A stretch of 64,000 nucleotides of DNA, from contig PQWQ01000014.1 in NCBI GenBank assembly GCA_002943765.1, positions 992,001 to 1,056,000 on the forward strand. The letters are read 5' to 3'. How positions within the stretch are numbered: position 1 is the stretch's first letter; every line of letters starts with the position of its first letter. Below are positions 1 through 14,000 of the stretch, in pieces. This DNA comes from Psoroptes ovis. Its lineage: Eukaryota; Arthropoda; Arachnida; Sarcoptiformes; Psoroptidae. A program made the translations under genes and the position numbers. Under the pieces are notes generated by a model, which was not told the origin of the DNA, searched no databases, and saw nothing but the letters and a program-made list of their open reading frames with translations.

Positions 1-2314
1 TATTTATTTTCCGAATGAAAAAAAATTGAAATAATTGATTTCAACGTGTAATTATTCAGATTTTCTTGAATGAAATTTCTATTTAATTTGAAATTCATTG
101 ACACTTATTTTATTCAGTTTTATCAAGTGAATAACTTGAAATATTTTCCATGTTTTTATTTATTTATTTATTTCGCTTACTTTTTATCATTGAAAATTAT
201 CAGCAGCAGCAGCAATGAATCAAGAATTTCAATTTCAATTTTTATTTATTTATTAATTCATTCAAAGTTGAAGGTCAAAATCATATATATATTTGAATTA
301 CAAAAATTGACATTGACATTAAAATTATTTATTCATATTGAATATTAATATAAAAAGTTGATCGAATTAATTTTTTTTTGTTTTTAATTTGAAAATTAAT
401 TAATTGATTCATTAATTTATTTTTTTCTTCGAAAATATTAAAAAAATAAATATTTTCCTGATATGTCGACACCTGTTGCATTCAATGATCTGTCTATGAG
501 ATACATTTTTTTTCGTGAATATCGATTACGAAATCGATTTTCAACTAAATTGGAACAAAATCATAAAAATTAAATTAAAATTATCAATCTTGAATTTTTT
601 ACGTATTTGATTAATGATAATTCATATTTTATTTTTAATTTTTTAAATTAAAAATTTAATTTAAAAATAAATAAATAAATAAATGAAAAATGAACTAAAA
701 ATGAATCAAAATCTCAGATTTATAAATTATAGAAATTCAAATATTAATTTATATGCAATCAAATCACATAGACATTTAGGTCATTTTGTCTGTCGATTCA
801 TAGAAATAAATAGATTAAATTTATAAATGATTTCATTATACCGCTGGCAAAGGGGTATCGATAAAACATGTGTATGGCTTCGCACATCCATGAAATTGAA
901 TTTAAACAATAGTCAAAGAACATCACTCTTACAATTGAAAATTTTCTCATAAATTGTTCTTGAATACCACTAAAATTCATTTAGCTTTGTCAATGAAATG
1001 AATGTACATGAAATCGTAGTCCAAATTTCATCCAAATTTTTTTTATTATTTGGTTTAAAAAAATATGCGACAATTTTTTTTGATACATTTCCGTATAGGG
1101 ATATTGTTTAATGCTTACAAATGCTCATTTATTTTGTTTGTTTCGTTAACCTTGTTCAATTATTTACCAAATAAATAAATAAATAAAATGAATGAATGAA
1201 TGAATATGATACGTAGCAAATTATAATTTCCAATAATATTTCACAACAATAATTTCGCCTTTCAAGAAATGAAATAAAATCGAATTTTTTTATTTTTTAT
1301 TTTTTTCTTAAATTCAACTTTATTTTTTCCAAACAAAAAAAAAATGCAAATATTAATGAAATGAAAATTATTTACGACAAAAATATTTGTTTATTTCCAA
1401 TTCATACAAAATTTGTATTCATTTCCAAATTCAATTCATACAAAATTCATTCATTATTTTTATTCAAATCATTCATTTTCATTTCAGCAATCATTCATTC
1501 AATTCCAATGCTGCTGCTAATACTTTTTCTTTGAAATTGGTAAATATGTAAAAGAAAGCAAAAATATTGGTTAATTTTTCCATTCATCTCACTTGATATT
1601 GGTTAAAAATTTGTTTTCTTGAAGAAATATTTCTTAAAATAATAAGAAATCAAGGAAAATCAAACTACGACTACACCAAGAAACAGTGAAACCAATACAA
1701 TAAAATGATTACATTGAACATCAATGAAAAAAATTTTCAAAATTTCAAATATCATTTACATGTATTGATATGTTTGATTTATTTCAACCGATTATTTTCA
1801 ATAATTTTTTCAATTTTTCTGCTTCAAAATTTTTCGACCAAATGTAAATGTATATTTTCAAACATTTATGATTAAACAATAAAATATATCAAAATGTTTT
1901 ATATATATCGAACGATATACGATATAAAGCCGTCAATATAAATTCAATCAATAGATTGATTCGACAGCATCATCATCATTCAAATAGCAATATCAACAGT
2001 CATATTTATTTATGATTATTTTTTGTCAATATTTTTATATTTATTTATCAATAAAAGCAAATCAGCCGATTCATGTGTGTTTGTGTGTGTGTGTGTGTGT
2101 GATATAAACTTGTAGACACCAATTTGTTACTGTAAAATATTAATTTCAATTTTGTCAGCAAAATTTTTTAAGAAAATCAGGAATATTTTGGCCATTTTCT
2201 GTCGTCGAATAAGATGTTTGTCTAAATTTTTCGTCTTAGCTTGATTAAAGATCAAATACTAATTTGAGTTTGTGATTTTGAATTAAAAAAGCATATCGAA
2301 TCCAGTCTTTTAAA
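1..2314. other. AT-rich region without a confident gene
   Basis: No open frame here shows a recognisable domain or a chain of phase-compatible exons. A 60-codon frame on the minus strand at 798-980 lies in slightly more balanced sequence but resembles nothing I know and has no partner exons. A TG microsatellite lies near 2074-2101. The last few hundred bases before 2315 probably hold the promoter and 5' UTR of the acyltransferase gene. Confidence 0.5.
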
Positions 2315-4242
2315 ATGCTCACCATACCTGGTTTAGCACCAGATCAAGTAAGAATCGATTGATCATGGATTTTGTTTCAATTAATCAATCATTAATCCAT
2401 TTTTTTTTTAAATTTCGTGTACCACAATAACCTAAAAAGTTTTATTTCATACGTTCACAATTATTATCATTGATTTATGTATTTATATTTCGTCATATTC
2501 TATTTTCATTACAAAATCAAAATAAAACATTAATACATTTGTCCAGTATCATACCTGGCATCATATTTTCTTGGTTGTGTTTTGGAAAGTAAATTATTAT
2601 ATTTTTTAAAATAATAATGATAATTTCAATACAATTTTGTATTTTTTTTCAGCCAAATTTATCATCTAATATTGCTATGTTTGATCAATTTTTCATTGAT
2701 CAAATTTGTTCATCGAAAATGGGTACATTTAATAACATTTTTCATATCGATGCTTTATCTGTCGATGTTACATATAAAACGTTTAACATATAACGATGCA
2801 TCCATATCTTATCAGATGGATATTTCAGCGTAAGTCAATGTTGTTGTTTGATTGATGAATTTTTCAAATATTTTAATTACGATTTTTTTTCTCGTGTAGA
2901 CCAGTAATGATAATTGTACAAAAAATTACATTAATTGCATTTTCATTACATGATGGTTATACAATTATTGAAAATTCAAATGATTATGAAAATAAATTAA
3001 ATAATGAACAAATTAAATATGCATTGAGATCGAAACCAACATTGATTGAATATTGTTCATATTTATTTGATTTTCAAACAATACTTTGTGGTCCAATGAT
3101 TCCATATAATGATTATAAAAATTATTTAGATTTAAAATTAATTAAAAATTATAATCTACAAACATTTCCATCTGTTTCGGTATGTGTAATCATTATTATT
3201 TGCTCATTAAAATGTCATTATAACTATTACTTTTTTTTCAAAAATCATGCAATAACATGATTAACCTTAATTAATTATCAATTTATTTACCGTTATTTTC
3301 AATATTTCTTCTTTTTTTTCTAATTGAAATATACACAGAAAACAATATTCAAATTATTGTTGACATGTTTAATTTGTGCAATATTATTAATCAAATTTGT
3401 TCCTTATTTTCCTGTAACACTGTTAGAAGGTTTGAATATTATTTTTATTGGATTTTTGTGGCTGATCTTGTATTGAAATTCAATTTTTTCTTTTTTTGTT
3501 TTTACACTTAGATAATGAATTTTTCGAAACAAATTTCGTTCGTAAAATAATAATATTAATATTCGTGACAACATTTGCACGCATCAAATATTATTATGCA
3601 TGGAAATTTACTGAAATCATTTGCACATTATCTGGCTTAGGTTTCAATGGTTACACGAAAAATAATGAACCATCATATAACTTGGCAACAAATATTCAAA
3701 TTTATGAATTTGAAATGTCATTATCACAACATGATGCAATTTCTGTATGGAATATATCAACAGTTAGATGGTTACGTGGTATCATAAATAATCGTGTTCC
3801 GAAAAAATATAGTGCAGCCGTAACATTTATGGTTTCAGCATTTTGGCATGGATTTTATCCAGGTTATTATCTAACATTTGCAACAGCAGCATTATTTTTA
3901 TTTGCATCGAAAATAGTCAGGCGACAAATACGACCATATTTTTTTCGATCAAAAAATTTATCAAATATTTATCATTGTATAACATGGTTCGCCACTCGAA
4001 TAATGATTGCTTATTTTTCATTTCCATTCATGTTACTTAATCTTGAACATTGTCTACATGTTTATCAATCAATTTATTATTTTGGACATCTAATAGCATT
4101 GATATTATTATTCATAACACCATTAATATTACCTAAATTAAATGATTTAGATAAAAATTTATTGAAAAATAATTTACATCACAAAAATGGTTATGTTACA
4201 ACACCAACAAAAAATGGAATTGAACAACTTAAACAAAGATAA
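2315..4242 (+). CDS. MBOAT2: Membrane-bound O-acyltransferase, lysophospholipid acyltransferase 1/2 (MBOAT1/2, oysgedart) type
   Basis: Predicted to re-acylate lysophospholipids (Lands cycle) in the ER membrane. Six exons join in frame: 2315-2347, 2440-2588, 2653-2829, 2900-3179, 3339-3429 and 3512-4242, giving about 486 aa, close to the usual 490-520. Family signatures seen are an early DQ followed by a SQLLSLIYVFIFR helix, PVMIIVQKITLIAFSLHDG in exon 4, VWNISTVRWL with the catalytic-region Asn, and SAFWHGFYPGYYLTF with the conserved His. Many hydrophobic segments indicate a polytopic membrane protein. The C-terminal half aligns by eye with vertebrate MBOAT1/2 rather than with LPCAT3. The exon 2 acceptor (CTAAAAAG) is weak but needed to restore the frame. 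Exon 1 encodes only 11 residues, so its exact start is the least certain part. Confidence 0.88.
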
Positions 4243-5523
4243 TTAAAATTGTAAAAATGAACAAAAAAAAATTAACTAATTTTTCAAATTTTTAAAGACT
4301 TTCCATGATCATCAATAGCCTTAATTCAATTTTACGACAATGGATGGTGGTAAATGAGTGGTGAAAAAAAATTAATTCCAATCATGTTTAACAAAATGAA
4401 GCGCAAGCGTTTTACTTGCTTGGCATTCATTCATTCATTCATTCACCACCAACAAATCCACACACCATTTCATATTTGCTATTGTGTGTGAATATATTTT
4501 TTGTATGAATGAATGGGAGAAAATTATTAGAAAAAACACATGCATTTATGTGTTTGTTAGTGTGTGTGTGTGTATGTGCATTTATTTGTTTGTTTGTATT
4601 TGTATTTGCTTTTGAATATAATTTTCATTTATTTATTTATGTTGGATGTGTAAAATAATAATAACAAAATAAATAAATAAATAAATAAATAATATAAAAA
4701 ATGAACAGAAAACGAGTTATGTGTTTGTAAATGTGTGTTTGTATCAGTGTGTATTTTGTGTGTACCATACTTTTATATGTGGCTCATCGTTCTTATTACT
4801 TGCTTTGCTTTTTGTTTTTTTTTTTTTTTTTGAACAATTTTGCGGTGTGTTTTGCATCTAATCGTATGCGTGTGTGTGTGTGTGAATTGAATGAATTTGT
4901 ATGTGTGAATATTGAATTGAATTGAATGTCCAATAGCGGCTTAATTGATGATGAAGAATTGATTGATTGATTAATTAATTGAATTTTTGTTTTTTTCTCA
5001 TAATTTTTGTTTTTTTTTTGAAAAATAAATCATCTTTTTTGTATTAATTGATTGATTTATCGAAATAATTCTAAAAAATCAAAATTCTCAAAGGCTTATA
5101 TGTGTTTGTATTTGTTGGTGGTTAGTAATAAACATGATTCGTTCGTTCATTGAGAAATAATCCGTCCAAAATAATGTTGGCATAATTTTTGTTATTATTA
5201 TTATTGATAATCCATCAATTATTATTATTCAATGATAAAATCTATGGCAAAATTATTTTATTGTTGCAAACCCAAAACTGATTTATTTTGGCGATAACAA
5301 TTATTACCTTATAATCTAAAGATAAAACAACTTAAAAACTTATCTTAATTGAAAATACAGCAAACAAACAAAACAAAAAAATCAATCGCCTTATGTCATC
5401 ATTATTATCATTAATTTTATTATTATTAACTCATTATTTAAAGAGTAGATTCAGAATCAAAATTATTATAACTTGAATTTATTGTAAAAATCCAATAAAT
5501 TTTGATATAACAACAACAACAAA
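4243..5523. other. Intergenic region with microsatellites
   Basis: About 1.3 kb between two plus-strand genes. It holds TG-rich stretches (about 4559-4580 and 4860-4885), an AAAT run near 4672-4692 and a T tract at 4817-4832. Short frames here are low complexity. The end presumably carries the LSM12 promoter; I see no other gene. Confidence 0.55.
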
Positions 5524-7090
5524 ATGACAGCCGAATTGTCAAAAGATCCAATATTGAAAAATGAAATGAAACTTTGTGTCGGTTCAATTGTTGAATGTAA
5601 AACATGTTTCGATGAAATATTTACCGGTGAAGTGATGGCATTTGAATATGATAATAAAATACTTGTTTTGAGTATGTATTGTTTTTGATATAAATATTCA
5701 ATTTTTTATAATTGAAAAAATTTTTTCATTTCTAAAGAGATTCCATCGTCGTCATCATCATCATCATCAACATGTAATATTGTTTGTATTAATTTGGAAT
5801 TTTGTAGTAATGTTGAATGTATACCATCATCTGAACCGACGACAGTCAATAATAGTAATAATAATAACAATAATAACAGCAACAAAAATATTATTCTTCC
5901 TGATATGAATACAAACAAGGTAAATTGTCGAAATTTAAATATTGAAATTTGAATTTTTTTAAATTTGATTGATTTATTATATTGATTTAGATTGAAGAAA
6001 GGCTTAGATCAGCTGTTAAAGACCGTAAAAATTTGATTGAAGCTCATAAATCGGGTGTCAGTTCAGATGGCATATCATTATATTTATCATTGTTGAAAAA
6101 ATTGTACGTATATTTTTGATTTATTAAAATATTTGAATTCATCAATTTCATTTATTCTTCCATTCAACAATTGATAGTGGTGGTTCAGTAACATTAGAAT
6201 CATTGAATGATAATAAAGGATATTGTATAGTGATCAATAAAAATGCCAGAATAGTTCCGCCATTCAGTGCTGATTGTGTTCAAGCAGTGAACAAAACATC
6301 TGGTGGTTCAATGTCAAATGATGCTCTTAATTATGCTAAACAATTGGTAAGTGGATAAAAAAAAAATTTATTCATAAAAATTGCATTCAATTTTCGATTC
6401 AATTGTTTGGTTTCTCCGTCGATAAAGGTTGAAAAATTTTGGAATGATCAAAATAAAGATCCATATACATTGAAAAATTTTGGTCAAACTTCCTCAGTAT
6501 CATCTTCAGTATCATCAACAACATTGTCATCGCCATCGATGACATCGGTATCACCACAATCCAATAATAATATTAATAATACAAACAATAATAATAATAT
6601 TGATACAAATCATAAAAAAATTAATGATGATAAAATAAATAATGATAAAAATCAAAATAACATTACTAATAATACAAATACAAAAAGTAAAAATACCAAT
6701 ACTAATAATAATGATAAAAATCCTAATTTATCATCAAAAGAATCGCCAACAAAAAAATCGTTATCGTCAACAACAACAACAACAACACGGTCATCACCAG
6801 TACCACCACCACCGCCAACACCCACAACAACAACAGCAGCAACATCAGCATCGGCAACAACATCATCAACAGCAGCCGCAGCCGTACAAACAGCCATATC
6901 ATCAACATTTAATAATTTAATTTCAACAACAAAATCGTTGATGAATCTGGGAAATGTTCAACCACAGCAACAACAGCAACAAGATTCATCTGCAACAACG
7001 AATACAGCGACAACATTGTCAACAACAACAACAACAGCAGCCGCAACAGCAGTAAATTCAAAAAAATCAATGACAAATTCACGTCATTAG
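5524..7090 (+). CDS. LSM12: LSM12 homologue with long low-complexity C-terminal tail
   Basis: LSM12 proteins carry an N-terminal Lsm (Sm-like) domain and a C-terminal AD domain, and act with ataxin-2 in RNA regulation. Five exons join in frame: 5524-5671, 5738-5919, 5991-6103, 6178-6346 and 6428-7090, about 424 aa against about 195 in vertebrates. The Lsm part begins with a VGSIVECKTCFDEIFTGEV-like strand pattern. The AD part runs from IEERLRSAVKDR through GGSVTLESLNDNKGY, NARIVPPFSADCV and VEKFWNDQN. The extra length is an Asn insert after the Lsm domain and about 190 residues of Ser/Thr/Asn/Gln/Ala after the AD domain, rich in CAA/ACA/AAT codons. Identification of the two domains is solid; any function of the tail is unknown. 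Confidence 0.85.
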
Positions 7091-8094
7091 TTGAATTTGT
7101 CATTGATTGAAATTGTCAAAATGCGGAAAATACGGAAAATTCTTAGTTTTTTTTTGATGAACAAAAACAAATGATTATTTTTTCAAAAAAATAATGAAAC
7201 CAACTAAACATTACCACACTCCGATATACCTACACACCGACACCAACAACACCCATATATCCAGATACACTTACAGATACACATTACTACAATAAACACA
7301 CACACCACATACACGAATAACATGAATTAGAGATTTATAATTTCCCTTTCCTCCTTCTCCTTCAAATTTTTTTTTTAAATAAAAATTTACTTATATATTT
7401 GAAAAGCTTTGGAAAATATATTTCAATTTCCAAATGTTTTTTTTTTTGTCATCAAACGAATTCGTTCATATTTACTTTTTTTTTCAAATGGATTTTCATT
7501 TTTACAAATGTGGAAATATCTTCATTTGCTTAGGAAAATATTCGGGAAGGAAAAATAATAATAATAATACAGGGTTTCAAGTTTTTTTTATTCAGAATTT
7601 TAAAGTTGATTTTCGTAGTGATTTAATGGAATTTCGTAATTGTAAAATTATGAAATTTAATTTTAAAAATACGAATTTAAACTTTAAACCCTGTATTTAC
7701 ATTGAAAATTGAGTATTAAAAAAATTGTGTAAATATACAAGAATTTTTTTTTTGAACGGGAAAAAAAATATTTTGAAATTTGAAATGTTTTTAAATTTGA
7801 AAATATTTGGATTAATGTGTGTGTGTGTGTGTTTTATAATATTTCATGTTTTAAATGTTGGGGGTGCTCGATTAAAATTCTGGAGTTGAAAATGAATGAA
7901 TGAATGGATGGGAAAATGAATGATTTTTTATTTGAAGTAAATTTGAAGTGAATTCGGAGTAAATTGGACATATTTTTCTTTTGAATGAATGGAAAAATAT
8001 TTAAATAAATAAATAAATAAATGATTGAATGAATGAATAAATGAATAAATAAATAAATAAATAAATGAATAACATTTTATTATAAATGTATGAA
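7091..8094. other. Convergent intergenic region
   Basis: About 1 kb between the 3' ends of LSM12 (+) and the class B receptor (-). It holds a 124-bp terminal-inverted-repeat element (listed separately), a TG run near 7818-7832, and AAAT/GAAT short-period repeats around 7996-8070. No coding frame is supported. Confidence 0.55.
7570..7693. mobile_element. Putative 124-bp MITE with CAGGGTTT termini
   Basis: The left end CAGGGTTTCAAGTTT is matched by the inverse complement of the right end with one mismatch in about 15-16 bp. Both ends are flanked by TA, the target-site duplication typical of Tc1/mariner elements. The interior is AT-rich and non-coding beyond a chance frame. Only one copy is seen here, so its status rests on structure alone. 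Confidence 0.5.
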
Positions 8095-11000
8095 TTAATC
8101 ACGATTTCCATTTATTTGTCCAATATCACTCATATAGATTGTCACACTACGTTGACGATTATTGACACGTTGAAATGATCTTGTCAGAAGATTTCTTATC
8201 TAAATGGAAATGTTCGTCGTTGGTAAAATAAAGGAAATGAATGAATGGATGAATAGATGAATATTTTTTGAAATAATGAAATTTTAAAAAAAAACAATGA
8301 AATGTGTGCACTTACTTCAGTATTTGCAAAACAAAATATGATTGCAACCATCAATCCTTGTAGACCATCAAAACTAAGCGATAAATAATGATAAGTTTCT
8401 GATAGCCAACAATTTCTGGTCATTGAAATATTGTAGAAAATTGAACAAAAATCAATGTTCGAATAATAGAATATTAATTAAATAAATGAATGAATCAATG
8501 ATATTAGAATAATAATGACACATACTCTATTTTAGGTCGATAAACAATGAATAGATAGTGGAGGCCATATAATGGCAACAATAATATTGCAGCACGAAAT
8601 GATATTAAAAATGATTGTCTATTGAACAATGTTGATGATAATTGACGATTAAATCTTGTCACTGTTGTTGTTGGTGCTGTTGCTGCTGATGTTGGTGCTG
8701 ATGCTGATGCTGACAACGATGGTGACCGTTCATGTGGTTGTTGTTGTTGTTGAATTGATGATAATAATATTGAAGTATTCGATTGTTGTCGATTGTTTAT
8801 GATGGGTTTCTGACGATTATGAAATAATTTTGACAATTTTTTTCGATAAAAACTATTTCCATCACCACTATTCGGATTATTACTTTCAACATTTGTAATA
8901 AAATCACGTCTTGAACATGAAGTTGATGATTGTTGTTGCCTATATAATGGTATTGGTGATGATGAACTCTGCGTCACGGTCGTTGTTGTTGCTGCTGTTG
9001 ATGTTGTTGCTGCTGCTGCTGTTGTTGCTGATAACGGTGTTGCAACCATCGTATAAGATGTTGCTGCAGCTTTAATGCAAAGAACACGTAATAACCAAAT
9101 TAAGAAAAAACAGTTGATCTTTTAAAGAGAGAAAGGAGAAAAACAAAAAGCATTTCCATATTAAAAAATGAAAAAAAAACCAAGTACATATCCAGAAATC
9201 ATTATTAGGATTTCAGATTTAATGAATAAGAAAGATTTTCATTCCAGAAAAATAAAAAATAAAATAAAAATAAATAAATATTTTCTCTCCTGCCGTTAAT
9301 GATATTGTATTGTATTTTCAAAATAATGATTACAATGATACAACTAATCAGTTGGTGGTAAATATTACCACCATAAACAATTTCCAACCTATCAATGCAT
9401 TTTTTACACATGGATTTTGCCATTTACCAAATTTCTAAAAATGTTTACTTTGTTGCTTTCGACAATTTAGATTTCGACAGATATAGATGTGTTAGCGTAA
9501 GTGCAAAACCAACAATAAACAATATTGAAGCATATTTGTAAGAATAATAACAAGATTAAGACTAATATGCTAAGACTAGAACTATTTGGGCTAATCTCTT
9601 CGGAGAAGGCACACACACACAAACCATTCAACATGATGCGGTAAGAAATAATAAAAATAATGTTGAATCATTTGTGGAAAAATGTGATTGTTTCAATAAT
9701 CTTAATATAATTATATGATGATCATTATGGAATATATCTTCAATAAATTTGTTCAAGAAAATTTGTTCAAAAATTTTAAATTCAGCAAAAATTTAAAATT
9801 TTACAAATTTAAAGGAAATATTTTTCAAAACAAATTTGAAATGAAAAGAATCCATATCATTGATCGGTATTGTTGTCGACGATGATGTCGATGATTGTGA
9901 TTTTGATGATGATAGCAATGTTTGTAATGTAATTGTTGTGGGTGTGAGAAAATGTGTGTGTTTATAGCATGTCATCGAGATATTAAAATTTTTAATTTTA
10001 TAATTTCATTTTAATTATTTTTATTAGCAGGCTGTCCGAAAAGTTCATTCCGCTTAATCTCAATAGTGTTGCCGATGAAAATCGGCCAATACTTTTCGGA
10101 CAACCTAAAATTTTAACTTCTGTTTCTTTTAAGCTGACAGATTTATCGAGTTGATTTATTGAATCATTTTTTTTTCATTTCTTTCTTCAATTTTAAATAT
10201 TTTGATGCTTTGAAAGCATAAACACAAATTGATTTTGCTAATTTTCCAAAACAAATTCTATACGAAAGTGTTTGTTTTGATTAAATAAATCAATTTGAGT
10301 TTTGAATGAATGAAAATTCAAATAATAATAAATTGTGAGAAATATAAATAGGAAAATTATTTTCATATGAAATATTTTCCCATTTATTTGTGTGTCAGCA
10401 AATTTTATTCAATTTTTTTTCTCAAAAAAAAAAAAAAAAAAATGTCAGACTTACAATTAAAACAGCTAAATTTGGTCCATTAATTATCCATTCATGCCAT
10501 GCTTGATTTGATGGTGTTAGCCAGCAATCATCTATTTTTGTTATTTGACCCTGTTCATCTAAATCATCATAATCACCTTCATCATTATCATCATAATAAT
10601 AATCATTATTCATAAAGACGATATCATCATCATCATCATCATTATTATTATTATTTTGTGTAAAATGATCTTCATTGATGATAGGATAAGAGATCATTTC
10701 ATCATCTAGATTTGTCACTAAATTTTCTTTTAATAAATGATGATAATGAGAATTATGATGATGATGATTTAATAATAGAAAATGTTGTATCAATGTTGAG
10801 TGATCGCTGTGCACATGATCAATCGATGATTGTAAATCATATCGTTGTGAATCTAATTTTTTGATTAAATCTTGTCGAATATCATCATTAATCGATAGTA
10901 ATAGCGTTAAAATTCTTTGCTGTTTATTATTATGATTAATAATCGAATAATTTTTCATCATTTTGGAATTCGAAGAATTTGCAATTGGAGAAAATTGTTT

Positions 11001-14000
11001 TGATAAATGTGGTCGTCCAATTGTAATTCTAGTTTGATTCGTTGTTGCTGTTGTTGTTGATGGCATGGCGAAAAATTCTCTTGAAAATATATATGATGTT
11101 GTCGTTATGAACGGTAAACAATAAGCTAATATTATTAATGGTTTTAATGGTGGCTGTATGAATGCATGTTTGATCAATTGATGCAAGTACATAGCTTCAT
11201 TGAACATCCATAGATAATTTGTTGAACGAAAATAACGTTGTAATATTGATAATATTAAACAAAATGATGGTAAATTGTAATTATATGATTTTAATTGTTC
11301 ACCATTATTCATTGATAATTTCAACTTGTTTTTCTCAATTTCATCAGTGAATGTAACATTATCGGTTACAATTGTTGATGTCGATGTTGTCGTTGTCGTC
11401 GATGCTGATGATGATGATGATGAACGTAACCCAGTAAGCAAATGCCATTTAAGTAATGCAGATATAAATGCATGCAATAATAGTGATGTAAATAAATGTT
11501 TATGTAAACGTATACGAGATACGGATGAAACTTGTCTTGTGAAAAAAGAATCGATAAGTAATTTGATATTTAAGAAAAAAAATGAAATAAAGTAAAATTG
11601 AATTTGACATTTTTCTTATTTAATTTTATAAAAATGGAAAACAAAACTTACTTGTAATGGCTAAATATAAATAATGCTGGTGTCAATGCAAAAATTGATA
11701 TAATATTTGTGATCAAAGAATAACGAATTCTTCCGGCATAAATCTTAATATTTTGTGTAAATATAAGAATATAGATAAATAAATCGAAAAAAAATATGAA
11801 GCAAAATTCATTTATTATTCTTAAATGATTGATTGTCATAAATTCACATGAGAATTTTTATTTTTATTTTTCAAAGAAACAAATAAAAATACATACATCA
11901 TCACGAGCACACATTGTATAGTTACTCCATTCACGATTATGATCATTGACGAACCAACGGCCATTTTTATCACACAATTTCGTTACATAACCACGACATG
12001 GAGGTGTATAATGATGATCCCAATAGATGTGCTTCGGACATGGACGTTCTAATAGCTGTAATGGTTTTGCATATTCATTCCAACAAAGCCAACCATCCCA
12101 TGTAGGTGGACATTCATTTTTATGATGGTTATTAAGAAAATTTGATTTTATTGATGATGGCGATGGCGATGATGATGATGATGAATGATAATCAGTATCG
12201 GTATCATTTGTTTCATTTATATTCATCATCGATGGCATCTGTCCACCACCACCACTGAATTCATTATAATATTTATGATAATAATTTATACAGCATACGA
12301 TTGCATCATAACAACATTGTTGCCATTTAATTATTAATGAAATGGAACGAAATGTTCGTGATAATTTTTTCGTTTCATTCGATAATAATGTTATATCATC
12401 ATAAAGGGGATGCTGTAAATGGCCTAGTGCTTGATATCTATTTGTGAATAAGTGAATTTTATTTTATTTTATTTTTTTTGTGAAAATTAAATTTCAATCT
12501 CAATCAATATAAATACAATGACAATATAATTCAATGTAGAAAAGAAAATCACCTAAATTTAGCCATCGGTTTGAACAAATGTTCAGGCATATGATGATAG
12601 CAACGGGCACATGTATCTAAATGATATAAATCGAATGGCAACAATAAACCACCTTCACTACGACATGGTAATTGAATGTTTTTAATAATTAATCGAACCA
12701 GTTCGTCCATGTTGATCGAATTTATTATATCTACATCCAAGTTGCCATAATTTAATTCATCCTAATAATTATCAAAATAAAAGAAAATTTTGTATGTAAT
12801 TAAGACGAAAGGGATGATTTCGAAAATTTAGAATTAAAATTGAATTTATATTAAATAAAAAAATAAAGAAAATTTCAGATCAAGATATTGCAACAACAAC
12901 AACAAAAAAACGAAAAGAAACTCGAATGATAATGATTTAAATTCATGTTGTTCATAACAAAACAGAAAAAAAATCATGTTTATCTGCAAACAACATCCAA
13001 AATAACAACCAAAATACAATGATGATGATCATGATGATTAATTTAAAATGTTTTTGAAAATGATTTTATCATTTCATTTCGATCCAGCTATCTATTATTA
13101 TTCCCAAATGAATCATCAAAAAAAAAAAAATATATATATATATAACCGAAAAAAATGCTTTTATTATGCAATCATCATCATCATTCTATTAGGTTGTCCG
13201 AAAAGTTCTGGCCAATTTTCATGAGCAACCCTTATTGAATAAGCGGACGAAACTATTCGGACAACCGAATACAGTGCTGAATGCAGATGTAACAAACAAA
13301 CAGAAACAAAAAGCAATGAAATCTATGATATCATCGCAGAGAAATAAATAGAAAATAAAATTAAAAAAAAATTTCGGTGAATTGGAACCGAAATGAACAG
13401 AGTTGAATTTTTTGTTTTTGCATTTCATTTCGGTAGATGCAAATTTGATTGAATTTGAATGAGCATCAGCAACAAACAAACAAACAAAAATAATAATAAT
13501 AATCAACTAAATAAATTCATTCATTCATTCATTTAGTCATGCGACTAATTAATATGAAACTTTTATTCATTTTTTCCTATTTTTATGGACCAATTTTACT
13601 TTATTCAAAGCAATAGAGTAATAATGTTCATGATGATAATTTTTTCTTTTGATTCTTGGGGAAATAATTCACGAGAATTTTTTTCTTCGTGGAATCAAAT
13701 CTAGAAAATATATCGGAGATTTAACCAGAAAAAATGATGATGAAAACTTTTTTTCCAAATTGTAAAATTAATGTATCAATTAAAAGCATTGAAAAATTAA
13801 TTAAAAGAAATGAATTTTAAAATTATTTTGAAATCAAGAAAAACAAGGATAAAACTGAAATCATCTCAATACATATTCATAGTTGATTAGAATTGTACAA
13901 ATTTTTTGCCATCAGAAATACCTATTGAATTCTATTTATAATCAAAAATGTATTATCATTATTATTAACTTGTAATAATGATTGAAAACAAATAATGAAA

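Noticed and set aside
798..980. 60-codon minus-strand frame in the left gene-free region
   Set aside because: No recognisable domain, no partner exons and no clear initiation context; it may be chance or a relic.
5706..5918. Minus-strand Leu/Asp-rich frame
   Set aside because: Antisense shadow of GAT/CAT and AAT repeats in LSM12 exon 2.
13219..13506. Minus-strand frame overlapping MITE copy 2
   Set aside because: Its last residues come from the inverted repeat of the element, and the rest is composition-biased.
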